A DNA stretch of 64,000 nt, taken from Flammeovirga kamogawensis. GTDB taxonomy: Bacteria > Bacteroidota > Bacteroidia > Cytophagales > Flammeovirgaceae. Below the pieces are notes generated by a model that worked only from the letters and a program-made list of their open reading frames with translations, searched no databases and had not been told where the DNA came from. Both the position numbers and the translations under genes were made by a program. The DNA is taken from positions 992,001-1,056,000 of the forward strand of contig NZ_CP076129.1 of assembly GCF_018736065.1 (NCBI RefSeq), read 5' to 3'. Every line of letters starts with the position of its first letter. The first letter of the stretch is position 1. Of this stretch, positions 53,709-61,970 are shown in pieces.

Positions 53709-55043
53709 TTAATAGTTCAATTCAAATTCTTTAACTCTTAATTCACTTCCAATTCCCCCATTAAAATTTGCACCATCGTAACTTGATGAATATACCACTA
53801 TAATATGTGTAGGAGTAGACGAAATATCAGCAAAACCATGTTCTGGCATTTCATTATTGTTAGTAGATGGCATCATATAAGGCTTTAAGTCATTATGATT
53901 TCCATACAATAAAGGAATTTCAATTTCTTCAAAATCATTCATTATAGTTGCACTTCTAAACCATCCTGTTGCCAAACGATAGTGTTTTGTATTTTCGCCT
54001 TCACCCTCTCTCACTTGTAATAAAACATATATATCACAATTGTCTAAACCATTTCCATATTCTTTAGGAAGGTACTGTATTGATGTTTTAAAGCTCTTTG
54101 GACGGTCGGTAAAAGGGATTCCAAAATCTGTTGTAACCGTAGCTATCCCACTTCCTTTAATTTTTCCTGTATACAAAGATCCGGCAGCAATAACTCCCAA
54201 CATAGAGGTTGTTTTTAAAACTGTATATTCATAGTTTTCTGCAGAAGGATACGGGTAAACTGTTCTTACTCCTGTTGAAATAATTAAGTCGGCAGCACCA
54301 ACATCGCCCGTTCTCCAAGGTGTTGACGAAAAAGATGTTCCGGGTATAAAAAACTTTCTATTTTCGTCTGATTCTTCAGGGTCTCTTCCTCCATAATACC
54401 ATGTGTTAAAATCAGAATAGAGTACCTGATCTCCAATTTTCTCAATCCCTTCGTTCACATAATTCACATTAATTGACCATTCAATCCCTTCAAAATTTAG
54501 TGTAACTACTTCAGAAAAATCAGTTAACTCATTTATTGCAGGATACACCATTACTTCATCAGGTATGTATGTTAATGTGTCAACTACCAAATTAGATTTA
54601 TCCATATAAGAAGGAATTTCTACGTTAACTACTTTTGCAATAATATCAATTTCTGACGATACCTGTCCTTCAATTACAAAAGAAGAAATTATTGCATCAA
54701 AATCTGATTCTATTACATTCACTTTCCAAATAAAGTCTTCATAAATAGCTACATTAAAAAATACATCATCAGTAAAGTCACTCACTTGATTTATAGGTGG
54801 AGTTAATACTGCTCCTTCGGTCACCTCAATGTCTAAAATTGAAAGGTGAGATTTATCTGTACCATACGGAACACGTACTTCTATAGTTTGTTCATCTACA
54901 GAAATAATTGCAGCCCCCTCTTGTTCTTCTAACTGAAAAGATAAAATTTCACCAAAAGTATAAGGATACGGAACATCATTATTAATACAAGAGGTTAAAA
55001 GGAGGAAGAACAGAATCGAAGTTGATATTTGTTTCTTTATCAT
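53709..55043 (-). CDS. PCMD-domain surface lipoprotein
   Basis: 444 residues. Lipobox LLTSCINN with Cys19. Residues ~30-115 and ~115-195 are two related Ig-like modules (IEVRVPYGTDKSHLSI..., VNVEIPSYMDKSNLVV..., each followed by a TPPINQVSDF / YPAINELTDF turn). Residues ~205-440 match the putative carbohydrate metabolism (PCMD) domain: LYSDFNTWYYGG, FIPGTSFSSTPWRTG, KGSGIATVTTDFGIPFTDRPKSFKTSIQYLP, YVLLQVREGEGENTKHYRLATGWFRS, HIIVVYSSSYDGANFNGGIGSELRVKEFEL. The domain is a beta-sandwich thought to bind glycans at the surface. It follows the beta-barrel gene at 55062 by 18 bases, so the two form an operon. Confidence 0.82.
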   Translation of the reverse strand: MIKKQISTSILFFLLLTSCINNDVPYPYTFGEILSFQLEEQEGAAIISVDEQTIEVRVPYGTDKSHLSILDIEVTEGAVLTPPINQVSDFTDDVFFNVAIYEDFIWKVNVIESDFDAIISSFVIEGQVSSEIDIIAKVVNVEIPSYMDKSNLVVDTLTYIPDEVMVYPAINELTDFSEVVTLNFEGIEWSINVNYVNEGIEKIGDQVLYSDFNTWYYGGRDPEESDENRKFFIPGTSFSSTPWRTGDVGAADLIISTGVRTVYPYPSAENYEYTVLKTTSMLGVIAAGSLYTGKIKGSGIATVTTDFGIPFTDRPKSFKTSIQYLPKEYGNGLDNCDIYVLLQVREGEGENTKHYRLATGWFRSATIMNDFEEIEIPLLYGNHNDLKPYMMPSTNNNEMPEHGFADISSTPTHIIVVYSSSYDGANFNGGIGSELRVKEFELNY

Positions 55044-55061
55044 GATTAAATTTTTTATGCG

Positions 55062-55823
55062 TTAGATATAAAGTGAAACCCCAATATTTAATGTGAAAAC
55101 ATCTAGATTAAAGTTGGCGTTACCACTTCTTCTAGTTCCTTGATCTACTTGATTCTCTTTCTGATTAATCCATTTATAGTTTAAACCAATAATATCTAAA
55201 GAGGCTTCAATGGCGATATTGTTATTAATAAAAGCTACCATACCAGGCGATATTCCTAAGCTAATCTCTTTAGTTGTGGTATAAATACCTCTAATATCTA
55301 ACGGGTGTTCCCCTACGCTCAACTCTTTAGATTCTCCATAACCGTAAGAAAGTCGTACCTCATTAAAGATGCCAAATCGATTACTTCTGCCAAGACTAAT
55401 GTAGTTTCTTATAAAAAACGAAGCCTTAAAGTCGTGTCCTACCTGAGAGGCTCCATCTAGATTAAAAGATAAATCATCTCCTAAATCAATAATTAAATTA
55501 TCAATATTTAATTCACTTCTTGAATAGGAAAAGCGCCCCCCTATGGCAAAGTTATCTTTTATAAAATAGGCTACATAAGGACTAACTTTCAAGTTATAAC
55601 CATCTCCATCCCAATTATCTAATAGTAAAAATTGATACTGGTTATTACTATGTTCTGAATACTGAAAAGTTGATCCAGCTAACCATTGTCCTTTCGGAAT
55701 AAACACTTTTTTCTTTATATCCCTATCAAAATTTCTAATGTTTTCTATTTTTTGACTAAACCCATCATTTGATAAAAATGATAATAATAGCAACAAGTAA
55801 ACAGCGGGTAATACTACTTTCAT
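55062..55823 (-). CDS. Outer-membrane beta-barrel protein
   Basis: 253 residues with signal peptide (cleavage near GFSQ, residue ~23). Strand pattern of a Bacteroidota barrel protein: KGQWLAGSTFQYSEHSNNQYQF, YNLKVSPYVAYFIKDNFAIGGRFSYSRSEL, FKASFFIRNYISLGRSNRFGIFNEVRLSYGYG, EISLGISPGMVAFINNNIAIEASLDIIGL and a final NIGVSLYI. The phrase 'xxPYVAYFIKDNFAIGGRFSY' is common in this group. It begins the operon with the PCMD lipoprotein; the GbsR-site-bearing small gene upstream may belong to the same transcription unit. Substrate unknown. Confidence 0.68.
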   Translation of the reverse strand: MKVVLPAVYLLLLLSFLSNDGFSQKIENIRNFDRDIKKKVFIPKGQWLAGSTFQYSEHSNNQYQFLLLDNWDGDGYNLKVSPYVAYFIKDNFAIGGRFSYSRSELNIDNLIIDLGDDLSFNLDGASQVGHDFKASFFIRNYISLGRSNRFGIFNEVRLSYGYGESKELSVGEHPLDIRGIYTTTKEISLGISPGMVAFINNNIAIEASLDIIGLNYKWINQKENQVDQGTRRSGNANFNLDVFTLNIGVSLYI

Positions 55824-55963
55824 AACTTATTTAATTTTAATTACGCTTTGACTTTTCTTAGTGATTTAATTTTTTCTTATTCTCCTTTTCCAAGGTGATT
55901 CCATGCTTAGTTGTTTAAGCAATAGATAATTACTGGTGAATTGTTCTGCTCTTGAAAATAATT

Positions 55964-56212
55964 TTAAATTGATTTGTAGTTAGGTAACTTAAGATCGTTT
56001 ATGTACTCTATAAATTCAGTTAAATGAGAAGCAAGAGGTAAAGAATTTGATAAATAATCGTCAGCTATTATTCTAATTTTCTTTATTGGAAATAACGTAT
56101 CTGACGCTATTGATTTTGTTTCGGACATTACGCCTATGATTACTTTATTTTGAGCAAATAAAGAGCAACTAATAATAAATAGATAACAGAATAGAAATGT
56201 ATATTTTTTCAT
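55964..56212 (-). CDS. Small exported protein downstream of GbsR operators
   Basis: 82 residues with signal peptide MKKYTFLFCYLFIISCSLFAQ. The mature part (~60 residues) has KVIIGVMSETKSIASDT, KKIRIIADDYLSNSLPLA and HLTEFIEYINDLKLPNY. No family recognised; it may be a fragment of a larger exported protein, but no continuation was noticed. Two GTTTCC-N6 palindromes lie just upstream of its ATG, at 56228-56245 and 56316-56333, so it is very probably controlled by the GbsR/MarR regulator encoded next. Confidence 0.55.
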   Translation of the reverse strand: MKKYTFLFCYLFIISCSLFAQNKVIIGVMSETKSIASDTLFPIKKIRIIADDYLSNSLPLASHLTEFIEYINDLKLPNYKSI

Positions 56213-56227
56213 AAAAATGAGTTTTTA

Positions 56228-56245
56228 GTTTCCTTTTTTGAAAAC
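56228..56245. promoter_or_regulatory. GbsR-type operator, site 1
   Basis: GTTTCC-TTTTTT-GAAAAC, 16 bases upstream of the small exported protein's ATG. One mismatch from the perfect palindrome of site 2. Confidence 0.6.
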
Positions 56246-56315
56246 CAAATTGAAATAGATAATACTATAGATGTAAAGCAGATAAAACCTTACTTTAATA
56301 TATGAATATTAATAT

Positions 56316-56333
56316 GTTTCCTTTTTTGGAAAC
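56316..56333. promoter_or_regulatory. GbsR-type operator, site 2
   Basis: GTTTCC-TTTTTT-GGAAAC, arms fully complementary; 88 bp from site 1, between the regulator gene's stop and the small gene. Confidence 0.65.
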
Positions 56334-56381
56334 CAAATTAAGACAGGAGGATTATTTTGAACAGTAGAATTTTAAATGGAT

Positions 56382-56828
56382 TTATTTTTTAAAATACCTT
56401 TCAGAATTTTTTAATAGAAAAGCGATAGCTTCACCATTAAAGGCGATAGTTCTCTCAATAAAATCGCTCATTTCATTGTTTCCATTTGTTCTAAACTGAT
56501 TTAACTCTTTTATAAGCTCATTTTGAGTAGAAAGCCCTTCTGCGACAATTTTTATGTACTTTTCAGCTCCATCAGGGTCTAAATAAAAAAGACGCTTTCT
56601 AGAAGTTGTTGGATCCTGAATATGGTTTATTCTATAAATACTCATTAGTAATTTTAGTGCTTTACTCACCGCACCTTTAGAAGCATCTACAAGGTCTACG
56701 ATATCGTCAAAGCCTAAATATTTTTCGTTAGATAGGTAGAATACTCCCACTATTTTATTGGCTAAAGGAGGTAAACCATCGTGCTTATGTGCATCTGCAA
56801 ACTTATTTAATAATTCTTTTCTTTCCAT
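56382..56828 (-). CDS. GbsR/MarR-family transcriptional regulator
   Basis: 148 residues. Winged helix of the GbsR type: PPLANKIVGVFYLSNEKYLGFDDIVDLVDASKGAVSKALKLLMSIYRINHI, with DDIVDLVDASKGAVSKALKLL as the helix-turn-helix, followed by the wing (TTSRKRLFYLDPDG) and a helical dimerisation tail. GbsR proteins repress osmolyte, polysaccharide or efflux genes in other bacteria. Four 18-bp palindromes lie in its upstream region and two downstream before the next gene, so autoregulation and control of both flanking units are strongly suggested. Confidence 0.87.
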   Translation of the reverse strand: MERKELLNKFADAHKHDGLPPLANKIVGVFYLSNEKYLGFDDIVDLVDASKGAVSKALKLLMSIYRINHIQDPTTSRKRLFYLDPDGAEKYIKIVAEGLSTQNELIKELNQFRTNGNNEMSDFIERTIAFNGEAIAFLLKNSERYFKK

Positions 56829-56844
56829 AAATTTCAGATTTTAT

Positions 56845-57010
56845 GTTTCCAAATTAGAAAACCAACATTACAAATATGTACTTTTGTTTCCTAAACAAGA
56901 AACTTAATTTAAAGTATTAACAAATTAATTAAAATAAGTTTCTTTTTGTTTGTTTCTTGTTTTGGAAACTTATAATACAAACATAATAGTTAGTTTCTTA
57001 AATTGGAAAC
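56845..57010. promoter_or_regulatory. Cluster of four GbsR-type palindromic operators
   Basis: Sites 3-6, each 18 bp: 56845-56862 (GTTTCC-N6-GAAAAC), 56886-56903 (GTTTCC-N6-AGAAAC), 56952-56969 (GTTTCT-N6-GGAAAC), 56993-57010 (GTTTCT-N6-GGAAAC). Centre-to-centre distances are 41, 66 and 41 bp. They fill the regulator's upstream region; the last is ~110 bp before the B12 riboswitch operon. Confidence 0.7.
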
Positions 57011-57113
57011 TTCATTCAATAGCATTAACATTAAATTTTTTAAATTCCATTTTTCCGTTAATATATAACACCTGTTAAGCATGACTTGAATCATATTAAT
57101 ACATTTTAAGAAC

Positions 57114-57124
57114 TTCAATCTTTG
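57114..57124 (+). promoter_or_regulatory. Possible -7 box of the B12 operon
   Basis: TTCAATCTTTG resembles the Bacteroidota -7 pattern except for the TA, and sits just before the predicted 5' end of the riboswitch. Confidence 0.3.
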
Positions 57125-57127
57125 CTT

Positions 57128-57290
57128 ATGCTTTGGTTCCTACAAGGAATAACAGGGAAATTAGTGAAATTCTAATACTGTACCCGCAGCTGTAAATCTT
57201 TAAAAGGTTATATCAAATACCATTGTTTAAAAGCGAGAAGGTGATATAACTTGAAGATGAGTCAGAAGACCTACCAAGCAAATAAGTTGT
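57128..57290 (+). promoter_or_regulatory. Cobalamin riboswitch
   Basis: A B12-box aptamer: GGTTCCT at 57135, AGGAATAACAGGGAA, GTGAAATTCTAATACTG, then ACCCGCAGCTGTAA (the conserved core) at 57182-57195, a variable arm, and the distal GATGAGTCAGAAGACCTACC ending near 57275. This is the AdoCbl-type order (G-rich P1/P2, CCCGC junction, GTCAG-GACC). A further hairpin (57338-57366, AATAGAAA / TTTCTATT) lies between the aptamer and the ATG at 57462 and may be part of the expression platform. High B12 should repress the operon below. Confidence 0.9.
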
Positions 57291-57461
57291 TTATAAACTT
57301 CGGGAAGAAAGTTTACAATTTGCGGTATCATCTGACAAATAGAAAGTAGCACTACTATTTTCTATTCATTGATCTTCAAATCATTTCCCTCCCCTAGTTT
57401 ATATTTTACTTGTTAAAAATCGATCGGAATTAATTGAGTTTTAACTATATATACTAGAGAA

Positions 57462-59009
57462 ATGAACAAACGCTTCGCTAACCTAATTTTTTTATTTTTA
57501 ATTGTTCTTAGTACTGCCTGTAATCAAAAAGAAACTGATGAGTTACTTAATACTTACACAGTTACTTTTAATACAAATGGTGGACCTGAAATAGAAGATC
57601 AAGACATTATTGGGGGCAATAAACTAGAAGAACCTACATCACCAGAAAAAACTGGACACGAGTTTATCAATTGGCTAAAGGGAGATGAGATCTATAATTT
57701 TGAGACGCCCGTTACAGAAGATTTTGAACTCCAAGCAACTTGGGAGAAAGTTGAAATAACTTATACCGCTACATTTTCTTTTAACAATGGAAAAGAAGAT
57801 TCTACAGCATTAGTTATTGAAGATTCTCTTTTAATACTCCCTCCTACTCCTCTAAAAGATGGTTACGTTTTTAAAGAATGGCAATTAGAGGGAGACACTT
57901 ATGATTTTAAAACACCTGTAAAAAAAGATGTTACATTAACTGTACTTTGGGAAAAGCTACATACAATAACCTTCAATTTTGATAATGGATTAAAGGATAG
58001 TGTTATCACTATAGAAAATAATAGCCTTGTAGTGTTGCCTCAAGTTCCTTTAAAAGATGGATACCTATTTAAAGAGTGGCAATACAATGGTACTGCATAT
58101 GATTTTAGTACAAAAATAACCGCTGATAAAACGCTTAAGGCTATCTATGATGAAGTTATTGATCAGTTTGTAGTTACTTTTGATAAACAAAATGGCGAGC
58201 AAAATGTAGCTTTAGTAGTTGATGAAAATACTCCTGTTACAGAACCAACTCCTCCTACTTATGATGGACACCAATTCTTAGGGTGGACAGAAAATGGAAT
58301 AGATCTTTTCGATTTCAATACACCAATTGTAAAAGCAACTACCTTAACTGCCACTTGGAAAGTTGTTATTGAAGCTGGAGAAACTACTGTTAACTATGCT
58401 TCAATCTCAAGAACAGATTTTGAAAATTGGACAGAAGGAGAACATAAATTAGTAAAAGCAACTGTAAATTATCTTGGCCGCGGATGGGCATGGGGAACAG
58501 AAGTTTATATTGTAGATCCAGACAATAATAGCTCTAAAGATTTCTATAGCCATAGTAATTATGGAATGTTTACTTTCCCTAATAAATTCAATAAAGGTGA
58601 CGCTACAGATGGTTCTTCTTTCATCTTTAACCTGGTTAAAGGAGTTTACATGTCATCTCCTCAAGTAGGTTTTGCATATTTATCTGATGATACAACACCT
58701 AACGGAGATAAAGCTTATGATGGATCAAAATGGAATGCTCCAATGGTTTATGGTATCGAATATTTTGATGAAGTTGTAAGAGGAAATATCAAAGAAGTTA
58801 CTTATTCTGATGTAGATGGATTCCAATTATTGGTGGGTAACGATGTTCGCATCACTTTCCCAAATTTAACAGCAAATGATGTAGCCACTTATGAAGCAAT
58901 GATTGGCGAAAATAAATTTATCTACACAACTATTGAAAATGGTATCCATAAATCTATCAATGATCATAATGGAGATGCTCAAATTTTTAATCAGTTGATT
59001 ATTCAATAA
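57462..59009 (+). CDS. InlB B-repeat lipoprotein, first gene of the B12 operon
   Basis: 515 residues, lipobox VLSTACNQ with Cys20. Four InlB B-type (MucBP-like grasp) repeats of ~65 residues follow at about 32-96, 98-163, 165-230 and 236-302; each has the frame 'YTVTFNTNGG...PEKTGHEFINWL...DFELQATW'. Residues ~305-515 are a different, aromatic-rich beta domain (YASISRTDFENWTEGEHKLV, VNYLGRGWAWGTEVYIVD, YSHSNYGMFTFPNKF, VGFAYLSDD, VYGIEYFDEVV) with no family I recognise. As first gene under a cobalamin riboswitch it is a candidate surface capture protein for corrinoids, on a four-module stalk. This is not a known B12 family to me. Confidence 0.8.
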   Translation: MNKRFANLIFLFLIVLSTACNQKETDELLNTYTVTFNTNGGPEIEDQDIIGGNKLEEPTSPEKTGHEFINWLKGDEIYNFETPVTEDFELQATWEKVEITYTATFSFNNGKEDSTALVIEDSLLILPPTPLKDGYVFKEWQLEGDTYDFKTPVKKDVTLTVLWEKLHTITFNFDNGLKDSVITIENNSLVVLPQVPLKDGYLFKEWQYNGTAYDFSTKITADKTLKAIYDEVIDQFVVTFDKQNGEQNVALVVDENTPVTEPTPPTYDGHQFLGWTENGIDLFDFNTPIVKATTLTATWKVVIEAGETTVNYASISRTDFENWTEGEHKLVKATVNYLGRGWAWGTEVYIVDPDNNSSKDFYSHSNYGMFTFPNKFNKGDATDGSSFIFNLVKGVYMSSPQVGFAYLSDDTTPNGDKAYDGSKWNAPMVYGIEYFDEVVRGNIKEVTYSDVDGFQLLVGNDVRITFPNLTANDVATYEAMIGENKFIYTTIENGIHKSINDHNGDAQIFNQLIIQ

Positions 59010-59040
59010 ACCTATAATACCATAATATATATGTGTTATC

Positions 59041-59069
59041 GCCTTCTAAACTATTTTAGTTTAGAAGGC
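59041..59069. terminator. Intercistronic hairpin
   Basis: Perfect 13-bp stem GCCTTCTAAACTA / TAGTTTAGAAGGC with a 3-base loop between the InlB protein and the next gene. No T-run on the plus side; perhaps partial termination that raises expression of the first gene. Confidence 0.55.
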
Positions 59070-59088
59070 ATTGTTTCTACAAATCCTC

Positions 59089-60015
59089 ATGAAAAAAATA
59101 AAAACAATTGTACTGTCTACTTTAGCAATTTTAAGCTTTAGTTGTCAGAATTCTGATACAGAATCTATTGAAAATCCATCCGATTATATCCCAATTGAAA
59201 ATCCCAATGCTACTCCGTATATCACAGAAGTAGTAGATTTTTCTCCTGCTCCAGGTCAGTTTATAAACTACACTACCAATGCAGAAACTAAAGAGAATAT
59301 TATAGGAAATTCAAATCAGTTTATGTCTTTAGGGGCATTTGGAGGAAGTGTCACTTTTAAATTTGATCATTCTATTCTTACTACAGATGGTAATGATCTA
59401 GCCATTTATGGCAACTCATTTAATGGGAGCAGTGAACCCGGAATTGTAATGGTTTGTCAAGACCTAAATCACAATGGTAAAGTTGATAATGATGAGCCTT
59501 GGTATCAACTTAAAGGAAGCGAGTACACTAAATCAAGTACTAAACATCAATTTTCTATTACTTATTACAAACCTTCTGCAACAGAAAATCAGCATATAAT
59601 AAATTACACTTCTTCTTATAATGGAACAGAAGAAAATGGAACAATGGATTTCACAGCGGTAATTCCTTATCACAATCACCCTATGTTTCCGGCAGAATAT
59701 ACAGAAAATGAAATAACTTTTACGGGTACATTACTAGCCTCTAACACTACAAAAGATGGGGATGTTTATTATAATAATAAGTACGACTGGGGCTACGCCG
59801 ATAACGCAGGTTATGAAAATGAAGGAGAGTTAAGAGGTGCTGATTTATTTGATTTTAAGAATGCAGTTGATATTAACGGACAAGCAGTTCAGCTTAATGC
59901 AGTTGATTTTATTAAAGTCTATACCTGTACCAAAGATGTTACTGGATGGTTAGGTGAACGTTCTACGGAGATAATTAAAGCCGCAGATATTTCTCTTCTT
60001 ACCAATGAGAATTAG
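59089..60015 (+). CDS. Surface lipoprotein of the B12 operon
   Basis: Start taken at ATG 59089, which opens the signal peptide MKKIKTIVLSTLAILSFSC (Cys19); the upstream TTG at 59071 is in frame but does not look like a signal. 308 residues. The mature part resembles a 'cell surface protein' family found beside B12 receptors in Bacteroides: YITEVVDFSPAPGQFINYT, GGSVTFKFDHSI, GNDLAIYGNSFNGSSEPGIVMVCQDLNHNGKVDNDEPWYQLKGSEY, YDWGYADNAGYENEGEL, VDFIKVYTC. The segment D-N-GK-D-DE-W is a calcium-loop-like motif. It probably assists the receptor encoded next, whose start overlaps its stop by 11 bases. Confidence 0.75.
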   Translation: MKKIKTIVLSTLAILSFSCQNSDTESIENPSDYIPIENPNATPYITEVVDFSPAPGQFINYTTNAETKENIIGNSNQFMSLGAFGGSVTFKFDHSILTTDGNDLAIYGNSFNGSSEPGIVMVCQDLNHNGKVDNDEPWYQLKGSEYTKSSTKHQFSITYYKPSATENQHIINYTSSYNGTEENGTMDFTAVIPYHNHPMFPAEYTENEITFTGTLLASNTTKDGDVYYNNKYDWGYADNAGYENEGELRGADLFDFKNAVDINGQAVQLNAVDFIKVYTCTKDVTGWLGERSTEIIKAADISLLTNEN

Positions 60016-61966
60016 ACTATTATATAAGCTAGTAAGCATAAACTTGTGGTTGATATTAATCTCACCTCAAGTTTATGCTCAAGTATTTGATACAACTACT
60101 GTTTTAAATGAAGTTGAAATAGTAGGAGCTAGAATTCCTGAAAGAATAAGTTTTAAGTCGACAACAATTCAAAAAGAACAAATTGATCAATATTTATCTG
60201 CTTCTTTAGGTGAATTACTCACTCTAAACACGCCAATTTTTATTAAAAGTTACGGAGCCGGTGGCACTGCAACTCCATCATTTAGAGGTACAGGAGCTAG
60301 CCATACTCAGGTATATTGGAATGGTATAAATCTCAACTCACCTATGTTAGGACAGGTAGATTTATCACTATTTCCAATTGCTTTTACAGACGAAGTTGTC
60401 GTTAATTATGGTGGTTCAAGTTTATTGTATGGAACAGGTGGTTTAGGTGGTGCTATTCAATTAAATAGTGCTATAAATTGGGATAATAAACGAGCTATTA
60501 TGGCTTCCCAAACTGTTAATTCCCTTCAAAATAGTATCACAAATATGAGCATTTCTGTAGGGAATAAGAGCGTACAAAGTACTACAAAATTATTCTATAA
60601 AAATGCTCAGAATGTATTCGACTTTCAGAACCCAATCCAACCAGGTACTCCCACTTGGACAAACGATCATTCTGCACAACTACAATATGGTTTTCTAGAA
60701 GAAATTGCTTTTAAAATAAACGATTATAACCAATTAAAATTTAATGTTTGGTACCAAGATAGTGAAAGAGAATTGGTTCCTTCTATGGATAAAAGAGAAG
60801 GAGATTCTTGGCAAGGAGATACATCTTTAAGGCTTTTTTCTGCTTGGAATTACAATAAAAACAAGTTTAATACAGAAGTTTCTGGAGCATACATAATTGA
60901 TAATATCTGGTATAAAAAAGCACTTAATAATGATGAAAATCCTAAGCTATCAACTTCAGAAAGTAAGAGTGACCAACTGCAATTACACCAAAGAAGTAGC
61001 TACCAATTAAATAGTAAAGTATTAATAAGAGGGGGTTGGGATTACTATATTGATAAAATAAATAGTAGTAATTATGAACCTACCGGAACTACAAATACAA
61101 TTGCCGTTACACAACATACTATTGATATTTACGGAGGGATTGATTACCAGCCTACAAACAATTTATCTGTTAGTTTCTTGCTTAGACAAGAATGGATTGA
61201 TGGTGATACAAAACCTATTTTACCCTCTTTAGGAACAGAATTTAGTATAAACCCATACAGTAAGGCTGTTTCTTCTATAAAATTGAATGTCTCTAAAAAC
61301 TTTCATGCGCCTTCTTTAAATGATCGGTATTGGTACCCTGTTGGAAACCCTGATTTATTACCAGAAGAAGGATGGACCTATGAAGCAACCTATGCTTTGC
61401 ATTCAAATACCAAATCTGCATGGCAATGGTCTTATGAATTGACTGCTTTTAATTCTATAATCCACAATTGGATAGTTTGGAAACCTGCAATTAGTAATTT
61501 ATGGCGGCCAGAAAACTTAAAGAAAGTTCACTCTAGAGGGGTTGAACAAGTAGCCGAAATTCAGTATCAAAAAAACGATTGGAAAGTACAACTTTTTACT
61601 TCACTCTCCTTTGTGAAATCGGAAAATATGGAAGCTGCAGATGAGTTAGATAATTCTGTCGGGAAGCAACTAATTTATACTCCTGTTGGTAGTTTTCAAG
61701 GTTACCTACAAATCAATTATAAAAAATTGTATTTTATTGTGGAACAACAAGCGTATGGAAAAAGGTATACGCAAACAGATGGAAGCGAATACCTCCCTCC
61801 ATATTACTTAACAAACCTTTGTTTGGGGAAACAATTTACATTTAAAAAAAATCATTTTGATGTAAAAGCTAGAGTTGAAAATATATTCAATTATCACTAT
61901 CAATCAGTAGCCAGAAAACCTATGCCCGGACGTGTTTACCAACTATCATTTACCTATAAATTATAA
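60005..61966 (+). CDS. TonB-dependent outer-membrane receptor, BtuB-like
   Basis: 653 residues. Signal peptide to about residue 26 (VYAQV). No carboxypeptidase-like N-domain; the plug starts at once: VLNEVEIVGARIPER, SASLGELLTLNTPIFIKSYGAGGTATPSFRGTGASHTQVYWNGINLNSPMLGQVDLSLFPIAFTDEVVVNYGGSSLLYGTGGLGGAIQL. Barrel strands follow and the protein ends in PGRVYQLSFTYKL. The length and plug fit BtuB-type vitamin receptors, and the cobalamin riboswitch upstream gives the substrate. The start overlaps the preceding gene, showing translational coupling. TonB and the BtuCDF ABC system are not in the window. Confidence 0.88.
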   Translation: MRIRLLYKLVSINLWLILISPQVYAQVFDTTTVLNEVEIVGARIPERISFKSTTIQKEQIDQYLSASLGELLTLNTPIFIKSYGAGGTATPSFRGTGASHTQVYWNGINLNSPMLGQVDLSLFPIAFTDEVVVNYGGSSLLYGTGGLGGAIQLNSAINWDNKRAIMASQTVNSLQNSITNMSISVGNKSVQSTTKLFYKNAQNVFDFQNPIQPGTPTWTNDHSAQLQYGFLEEIAFKINDYNQLKFNVWYQDSERELVPSMDKREGDSWQGDTSLRLFSAWNYNKNKFNTEVSGAYIIDNIWYKKALNNDENPKLSTSESKSDQLQLHQRSSYQLNSKVLIRGGWDYYIDKINSSNYEPTGTTNTIAVTQHTIDIYGGIDYQPTNNLSVSFLLRQEWIDGDTKPILPSLGTEFSINPYSKAVSSIKLNVSKNFHAPSLNDRYWYPVGNPDLLPEEGWTYEATYALHSNTKSAWQWSYELTAFNSIIHNWIVWKPAISNLWRPENLKKVHSRGVEQVAEIQYQKNDWKVQLFTSLSFVKSENMEAADELDNSVGKQLIYTPVGSFQGYLQINYKKLYFIVEQQAYGKRYTQTDGSEYLPPYYLTNLCLGKQFTFKKNHFDVKARVENIFNYHYQSVARKPMPGRVYQLSFTYKL

Positions 61967-61970
61967 AGCT

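Noticed and set aside
57338..57366. Hairpin after the riboswitch as a simple intrinsic terminator
   Set aside because: No T-run follows; it may be part of the expression platform, but I cannot call it a terminator.
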